A DNA stretch of 64,000 nt from Myxococcales bacterium 68-20 (lineage in GTDB: Bacteria > Myxococcota_A > Polyangia > Polyangiales > Polyangiaceae). A program made the position numbers and the translations under genes. The stretch's first letter is position 1. Each line of letters opens with the position of its first letter. Of the stretch, positions 59,424-64,000 are shown piece after piece. The stretch covers positions 160,464 to 224,463 of the forward strand of contig MKVQ01000020.1 in the NCBI GenBank assembly GCA_001899635.1, read 5' to 3'. The notes under the pieces are model-generated. The model ran no database searches, had not been told where the DNA came from, and worked only from the letters and a program-made list of their open reading frames with translations.

Positions 59424-59450
59424 TGAATGGGTATTGCGCATACCTATTCA
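59424..59450. promoter_or_regulatory. Candidate Rrf2/NsrR operator
   Basis: Arms TGAATGGGTAT and ATACCTATTCA, 10 of 11 matching, around a 5-base centre (TGCGC). It sits in the shared promoter region of the globin and Rrf2 genes, with the same order of size as known NsrR operators. Confidence 0.65.
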
Positions 59451-59518
59451 AGGAAGGGAAGAGAAATGCTGCGCAGAAGCGAGGGATGAGCTGCGTCTGC
59501 GCTAAGATTCGCCCCTCG

Positions 59519-59992
59519 ATGCAGCTCAGGATGTACACCGACTACGCGCTGCGGGCGCTGCTCTACGTCGGCGCTCATCCGGGCGAGCCGGTGCCGGCGT
59601 CCACGATCGCCGCGGCCTACGAGATCTCGCTCGACCATCTCGCCAAGGCCACGAAGGCGCTGACGCGTGCCGGCTTCTTGAGCTCGAGACGTGGCGGCGG
59701 AGGCGGCGTGGAGCTCGCGAAGCCCGCATCGGACATCTGCATCGGCGCCGTGGTTCGTCTCTTCGAGGGACCGACCGGACAGCTCGTCGACTGCGAGGGG
59801 GAACGGGCTGTGCCATGTCGGATCGCTTCGGCTTGTCGGCTCCGCGCGGCCCTCGCGGCCGCCGAGGCGGCGTTCTTCGCGGAGCTCGACACCGTCACGC
59901 TCGAGGATCTGCTCGGCAGTCGAAGTCAGCTCGTGCGGCTGCTCGGACCTCGCTCGGGCCGCCGTGGCGCGGCTCCCACGGGCAAGGGCTGA
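59519..59992 (+). CDS. Rrf2-family Fe-S transcriptional regulator (NsrR-like)
   Basis: 157 aa. Start MQLRMYTDYALRALLYVG is diagnostic for Rrf2. Winged HTH at 1-80 (STIAAAYEISLDHLAKATKALTRAGFLSSRRGG). The cluster-binding loop has Cys92, Cys100 and Cys106 (DCEGERAVPCRIASAC), close to the three-Cys spacing of NsrR, an NO-sensing repressor. The gene is divergent from the globin, a classic NsrR target. The rest is a C-terminal helix. NsrR-type regulation of the globin is inferred from this arrangement and the palindrome. Confidence 0.9.
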   Translation: MQLRMYTDYALRALLYVGAHPGEPVPASTIAAAYEISLDHLAKATKALTRAGFLSSRRGGGGGVELAKPASDICIGAVVRLFEGPTGQLVDCEGERAVPCRIASACRLRAALAAAEAAFFAELDTVTLEDLLGSRSQLVRLLGPRSGRRGAAPTGKG

Positions 59993-60023
59993 GCTCCGAC
60001 GCCAACGATCCGGGTGAGCCGGC

Positions 60024-61025
60024 CTATCGCAGGACCCAGACGAGGCCGGCGATGCTCGCGGCGATGATCGCGACCGCGATCGTGACGACCATCACGTCGG
60101 CGGGCGTCCACACGCGGCGGGGCCGACGAACGACCGTCGTGGCGGTCCGTGAGCCGACCTCCGCGATCGGCGCTTCCGGCTGGGCGGACATGCGGGACTC
60201 CGGAGGCGCCTCGGCGCTCGGGGGCGGAGGCGCGGCGCTCGGCTGAGCGATCGACGAGGGCGGCGGAGGGGCGTCGGCGTCGGGGAGCTGCTCGTCGGCG
60301 GCGGCCTCGAGCTCGGCGAGGGCAAGGCTCACGGGCTCGTCGAGCGCGAGCACGGATACGCCGATGCGTACCATCGTCGGCGGTCGCCAGAGCATGTCGC
60401 GCTCGGGCGAGACGCGGGTGTCGCCTAGATACACGCCGTTTCGTGAGTCGAGATCGCGGAGGAGGATCTGGCTGCCGCGCCGGACGACGGCAGCGTGCTC
60501 GCGGGAGGCGTCCTCGTCGGCGAGCGGGAGGTCGCACTTCTCGGCGCGTCCGATCACGTAGACGCGGCCCTCCTCGACGAGGCGAAGCTCGGCGCCCATG
60601 TCCGGACCTTCGGCGACACGCACGATCGCTCGCGTGTCGTCGCCCATCGCGTCCATCGCGTTGCGGACGAGGGCGAGCGCGAGATCGCGCGTCGCGAGGC
60701 CGAGGTCCGGGGTGGGAGGCTTCTGGCCGACCACGAGCTCGAGCCACACGCGTCCGAGACGGACGAGGTCGCCCGATTTCACGAGGCGGGGCGTGTGCGG
60801 GCCGAGCTTCACGCCGCCGACCCACGTGCCGTTCGTGCTCCCCTCGTCGACGATCGCGTATTCGGTGCCCTGCGCCCGGATGCTCGCGTGACGCAGGCTC
60901 ACGCTCGGATCGGGGAGGCGCACGTCCGATCCGTCGCTCCGTCCGATGACGATGCGTCCGCCATCGAACGTGAGCGACGGTGCCTCGCCGCCGCTCGCGG
61001 ATCGGACCACGACGGTGATCGGCAT
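60024..61025 (-). CDS. Membrane-anchored protein with two FHA domains
   Basis: 333 aa. FHA 1 at about 25-95 (IVIGRSDGSDVRL, SLRHASI, DEGSTNGTWVGG) and FHA 2 at about 150-215 (YVIGRAEKCDLPL, ASREHAAV, DSRNGVYLGD) both keep the GR, SxxH and NG phosphothreonine-binding residues. A Pro/Ala-rich linker leads to one C-terminal membrane helix (VMVVTIAVAIIAASIAGLVWVL) with a very short tail, so the FHA part faces the cytoplasm. It starts 3 bases after gshB, so both are one operon. It probably reads phosphorylation by Hanks-type kinases such as those encoded nearby. Confidence 0.88.
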   Translation of the reverse strand: MPITVVVRSASGGEAPSLTFDGGRIVIGRSDGSDVRLPDPSVSLRHASIRAQGTEYAIVDEGSTNGTWVGGVKLGPHTPRLVKSGDLVRLGRVWLELVVGQKPPTPDLGLATRDLALALVRNAMDAMGDDTRAIVRVAEGPDMGAELRLVEEGRVYVIGRAEKCDLPLADEDASREHAAVVRRGSQILLRDLDSRNGVYLGDTRVSPERDMLWRPPTMVRIGVSVLALDEPVSLALAELEAAADEQLPDADAPPPPSSIAQPSAAPPPPSAEAPPESRMSAQPEAPIAEVGSRTATTVVRRPRRVWTPADVMVVTIAVAIIAASIAGLVWVLR

Positions 61026-61028
61026 CGA

Positions 61029-62000
61029 TCAGTAACCGGGGATGCTCTTCATGTGGGGCCGGAAGTCCTCGGTCGCGCGCTCCACCCACTGGATCACGTC
61101 GACCGCGAGATCGCGGCCATGATGCTGGCTCATCTGCTGGATGCCCGTCGGCGAGGTGACGTTCACCTCCGTGAGCTTGCCGCCGATGATGTCGAGGCCG
61201 ACGAAGACGAGGCCGTCGGCTGCGAGCCGCGGCGCGAGATCGGCAGCGATCGTGCGCTCCACGTCCGTCACCTGATACGGCTCCACGCTTCCGCCGACAT
61301 GGATGTTCGAGCGGAGGTCGTCGGAGCGGGGCACGCGGTTGATCGCCCCGAGCACCTGCCCGCCGAGGAGGAGGACGCGCTTGTCGCCCTTCTCCACGTC
61401 GGGGATGAACTCCTGCACCATCACGAGGCGACGTCCCTCGTCGGAGAGGAGCTGCACGATCGCGCGCGAGTTCTTGTCGTTCGTGCGGAGCATCATCACG
61501 CCCGACCCGCCGGCGAGGTCGAGCGGCTTGATGACCCCGGTGCCGCCGATCTCCTTTACGAAGTCGAAGATGACGTCCTCGTGCGAGGTCACGATCGTCC
61601 GCGGCATCCATCGCGCGAAGTTGAGCGTGTAGAGCTTCTCGTTCGCCTCGCGCAGGCCGCGCGGATCGTTGATGAGCAGCGTTCGACCCCGGACGCGCTC
61701 GAGCAGCAGCGTCGTCATCAGGTACATGTTGTCGAACGGCGGATCCTTGCGGATGAACACCGCCTGCACGTCCGCGACGCGGACCTCCGACGAAGCTCCG
61801 AACGTCGCGTGCGGCGGCGAATCACTGACGGTAAGCTGACGGACGCGCGCGTAGAGATCCCCATTCCGTACGAACAGATCGCGTGGCTCGCAGTGCAAAG
61901 ACTCGTGCCCGCGAGCCTGCGCGGCGCGCAGGAACGCGAACGTCGTATCCTTGTCCGGCAGCACACGATCCATCGCATCCATCACGTAGACGAACCGCAT
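61029..62000 (-). CDS. gshB: Glutathione synthetase
   Basis: 323 aa. Start ATG at 62000 follows GGGAGG. N-terminal domain MRFVYVMDAMDRVLPDKDTTFAFL and the ATP-grasp part with IRKDPPFDNMYLMTTLLLE, NDPRGLREANEKLYTLNF, TGVIKPLDLAGGSGVMML, VQEFIPDVEKGDKRVLLLGG and EVNVTSPTGIQQ, all signatures of prokaryotic GshB. It joins gamma-glutamylcysteine and glycine. The start overlaps the ATG of the divergent ggt gene (CATG, 61998-62001). The FHA protein is directly downstream. Confidence 0.95.
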   Translation of the reverse strand: MRFVYVMDAMDRVLPDKDTTFAFLRAAQARGHESLHCEPRDLFVRNGDLYARVRQLTVSDSPPHATFGASSEVRVADVQAVFIRKDPPFDNMYLMTTLLLERVRGRTLLINDPRGLREANEKLYTLNFARWMPRTIVTSHEDVIFDFVKEIGGTGVIKPLDLAGGSGVMMLRTNDKNSRAIVQLLSDEGRRLVMVQEFIPDVEKGDKRVLLLGGQVLGAINRVPRSDDLRSNIHVGGSVEPYQVTDVERTIAADLAPRLAADGLVFVGLDIIGGKLTEVNVTSPTGIQQMSQHHGRDLAVDVIQWVERATEDFRPHMKSIPGY

Positions 62001-63870
62001 GTCGAAGACCTCCCGAAGCACCTTAGTGCGCCCTCTCCACTGCACGCAACTCGCAGGCACCCCGGGGGTCTCCGCCCGTCTTCGCGGGCTTTTCTCGCTG
62101 AGAGCCGCCTGCGGGATCGGGGCGATCACCGTCGCGGCGACAGGCCTTCTCGGCACGTTTCCGACCCTCGCGAGCGCGGCCGCTCCCCCGAGCGCCCTAG
62201 GGCAGAGCTACGCTGCCAGTACGGATCAGGCAGACGCGACCAGGGCCGCGCTCGACATCATGGCGAGCGGGGGTAACGCGGTCGACGGCGCGATCGCCGC
62301 CGCGCTCGTGCTCGGGGTGGTGAACCCTTCCGCCAGCGGTCTCGGCGGTGGAGGTTTCGCGCTCGTCCATACGGCGAAGGACAAGCAGGTCACCACCTTC
62401 GACTTCCGGGAGACCGCTCCCGCGACTTACTCCGCCGACGTCCTCTGGCCGAAGAAGCCGGAGAGCCAGGCGGCCGGAGCGAACGAGCCGCCGAAGCCTC
62501 GCTGGGCCTTCACCGGCGTGAAGGGCGGCGTCGTCGGTGTCCCAGGAGAAGCCGCGGGGCTCGAGCTGCTCTCACGCCGGTTCGGACGGAAGTCGCTCGC
62601 GGACGATGCCGCGCCGGCGATCCGTCTCGCGCAGAACGGCTTCTACGTCGGCGTCCACACCGCCGAGCAGGTGCAGAAGAACAAGGACCGCGTCCAGGCC
62701 GCTCCGTCGCTCGCCGCGGTCTTCCTTCCGGGCGGGACCCCTGCGCCCTACGCGACGCGCCTGCGCCGTCCCGATCTCGCGACGACCCTCGCGCGCTTCG
62801 CCGCCGAGGGAAAGCGATCGATCTACGAAGGCGTGACGGCGCAGAAGATCGCCGATGCGGTGAAGTCCGCCGGCGGCACGATGACGACGCAGGACCTTGC
62901 GGACTACCAGGTGAAGGAGCGGGCGCCGCTGACGCGCACCTACGACGGCCGCACCATCTACACGATGCCGGCCCCCTCGGCCGGCGGCTTGATGCTCCTC
63001 GAGGTCCTCGAGATGTACGGTGCCTCGCCGAGCTCGCCGCTCGCAGCGATCGGGCACGGCTCGAGCGCGTACATCCACACGGTCGCCGAGGCGATGCGAG
63101 GGGCGTTCGCCGATCGCGCGCGGATCGCGGCCGATCCCGATCTCGTCGATGGAACGAAGGGCGGCGCGAAGCGACCGAGCGTCGCCGCCCTCTACGATGC
63201 CGCGCTCGACCCCGCGCAGCTCGCCGCGCGCCGGGCACGCATCGAGCCGAACAAGACCCATACGCCCGTCGAGTTCTCCTCGAAGGAGAAGGGCACGAGC
63301 CACCTCGTCGTCACGGACGCCGAGGGCAACGTCGTCGCGCTCACGACGACGATCAACGGCCCCTTCGGTGCGAGCATCGTCCCCGAGGGCACGGGCATCC
63401 TCCTCAACAACGAGCTCGACGACTTCACCCATCCCGACGACGCGAAGGTCTTCGGCCTCACGGATGGCGGCCCGAACCGTCCGCGCCCGCGCGCGCGACC
63501 GGTCTCGAGCATGACGCCGACGATCGTGATCGAGAACGGCGCGCCGATCCTCGCGCTTGGAGGATCCGGCGGCACCCGCATCACCACCGGCACGACGCAA
63601 GCCGCGCTCGCGCGCCTCGTGTTCGAGCTCGATCCGAGCGCCTGCGTCTCGGCCCCGCGCTTCCATACGCAGGGCGCCGACCTCCTCCTCGACAAGGACA
63701 TCCCCGCCGACGTGCGCGCGGGCCTCGCATCACGCGGCGAGACGGTGAAAGACGAGCCCTTCACCGCATCGGCCATCCAGATGATTGCGTGGACGCGCCA
63801 GCAGGGCCAGCCGCCCCGCATCCTCGCCGCCAGCGATCCCCGAAAGGCCGGCCTCTCCGCCGCCCGCTAG
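61999..63870 (+). CDS. ggt: Gamma-glutamyltransferase
   Basis: 623 aa. A signal peptide with long n-region (hydrophobic AACGIGAITVAATGLLGTF) indicates a periplasmic enzyme. Large subunit motifs ATDQ-like STDQADATRAALDIMASGGNAVDGAIAAAL and GLGGGGF; the autoprocessing site is the Thr433 of KGTSHLVVTD, followed by the small subunit with NNELDDFT, RPRARPVSSMTPT and GGSGGTRI. It hydrolyses or transfers the gamma-glutamyl group of glutathione. The ATG at 61999 overlaps the gshB ATG; a later GTG at 62026 would remove this. Placement opposite gshB links glutathione synthesis and breakdown. Confidence 0.92.
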   Translation: MSKTSRSTLVRPLHCTQLAGTPGVSARLRGLFSLRAACGIGAITVAATGLLGTFPTLASAAAPPSALGQSYAASTDQADATRAALDIMASGGNAVDGAIAAALVLGVVNPSASGLGGGGFALVHTAKDKQVTTFDFRETAPATYSADVLWPKKPESQAAGANEPPKPRWAFTGVKGGVVGVPGEAAGLELLSRRFGRKSLADDAAPAIRLAQNGFYVGVHTAEQVQKNKDRVQAAPSLAAVFLPGGTPAPYATRLRRPDLATTLARFAAEGKRSIYEGVTAQKIADAVKSAGGTMTTQDLADYQVKERAPLTRTYDGRTIYTMPAPSAGGLMLLEVLEMYGASPSSPLAAIGHGSSAYIHTVAEAMRGAFADRARIAADPDLVDGTKGGAKRPSVAALYDAALDPAQLAARRARIEPNKTHTPVEFSSKEKGTSHLVVTDAEGNVVALTTTINGPFGASIVPEGTGILLNNELDDFTHPDDAKVFGLTDGGPNRPRPRARPVSSMTPTIVIENGAPILALGGSGGTRITTGTTQAALARLVFELDPSACVSAPRFHTQGADLLLDKDIPADVRAGLASRGETVKDEPFTASAIQMIAWTRQQGQPPRILAASDPRKAGLSAAR

Positions 63871-63887
63871 GAGCGCGTAGCGCGTAT

Positions 63888-63918
63888 GTGCCGCGTGCGA
63901 ACCTGCACGCGGCCTAGC
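63888..63918 (+). repeat. 31-bp hairpin repeat, copy B
   Basis: Matches copy A (11542-11572) in inverted orientation, 30 of 31 bases. Core arms GCCGCGTGC and GCACGCGGC pair perfectly around GAACCT. It lies 17 bases after the ggt stop codon, so it may act as the ggt terminator. Confidence 0.75.
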
Positions 63919-63960
63919 CCCAATGCCGCTCCATTAGCGGGCAAGTGATCGATACCGCTG

Positions 63961-63983
63961 TGGAAAGCTGGACGAGCTTTCCA
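63961..63983. promoter_or_regulatory. Perfect 9-bp hairpin near the window end
   Basis: TGGAAAGCT and AGCTTTCCA around GGACG. It is not followed by a T run, so an operator, or part of a gene outside the window, is as likely as a terminator. Confidence 0.4.
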
Positions 63984-64000
63984 TGGCGACGGCGCTGGGC

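Overview
The window is about 64 kb of very GC-rich bacterial chromosome with roughly 57 protein genes and no tRNA, rRNA, CRISPR array, insertion sequence or prophage that I could recognise. The organism looks like a myxobacterium (Myxococcota, probably a Sorangium/Labilithrix-like member of the Polyangia). Supporting signs are a MYXO-CTERM-like tail on a secreted trypsin-like protease, an AgmX/PglI C-terminal domain protein, a CarD/CdnL regulator, two eukaryotic-type Ser/Thr kinases, a histone H1-like Lys/Ala-rich protein, and many lipoproteins with long Ser/Gly/Pro/Asp linkers. Species-level placement is inference.

Layout, left to right. 1-7.3 kb: two large transglutaminase-fold (DUF3857-type) proteins in tandem; the second has a full Cys-His-Asp triad, the first has lost it. 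7.6-11.5 kb: a UbiA-family phosphoribosyltransferase-like enzyme, two repeat-rich lipoproteins with a shared Cys-containing tail, and a CPBP intramembrane protease. 11.6-22.5 kb (minus strand): an MFS exporter, TlyA rRNA methyltransferase with a BtuF-like lipoprotein, a cation P-type ATPase operon (ATPase, DUF5132-like protein, HMA_2-like protein) and a sensor kinase/NtrC-type regulator pair. 22.7-33.6 kb: secreted protease, beta-barrel protein, MqnD coupled to a metallopeptidase-like lipoprotein, FAH-family hydrolase coupled to an FGE-fold protein, CinA, ribulose-phosphate epimerase coupled to a metallopeptidase-like lipoprotein, GNAT. 33.9-43.3 kb: Cys-rich lipoprotein, cNMP-binding protein, two LNPQPLPP lipoproteins, an ABC ATPase with a Cys-rich membrane protein, YaeQ, a NosL-like copper lipoprotein, CarD, Ppx/GppA and an OmpA-like lipoprotein. 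43.8-49 kb: H1-like protein with a strong promoter and a dyad operator, a TrmB-type regulator coupled to an unknown 569-aa protein, a methyltransferase and an AgmX-type lipoprotein. 49.4-64 kb: Ser/Thr kinase, HNH nuclease, a CcmE of the rare Cys type, a V4R-like sensor kinase, a rhodanese-LCIB-type carbonic anhydrase fusion, a globin with a divergent NsrR-like regulator and shared palindrome, an FHA protein with glutathione synthetase, and gamma-glutamyltransferase.

Many minus-strand neighbours overlap by 1 or 4 bases (ATGA, GTGA, TGATG), so operon and coupling calls rest on direct sequence evidence. The most interesting points are the rhodanese-LCIB fusion, the CXXXY CcmE, the globin/Rrf2 palindrome, the dead/live transglutaminase pair, the paired repeat lipoproteins with a CDAxGxC tail, the two LNPQPLPP lipoproteins, the protease with anchors at both ends, and a 31-bp hairpin repeat behind two distant genes. 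All function calls are from reading motifs; no database search was run.
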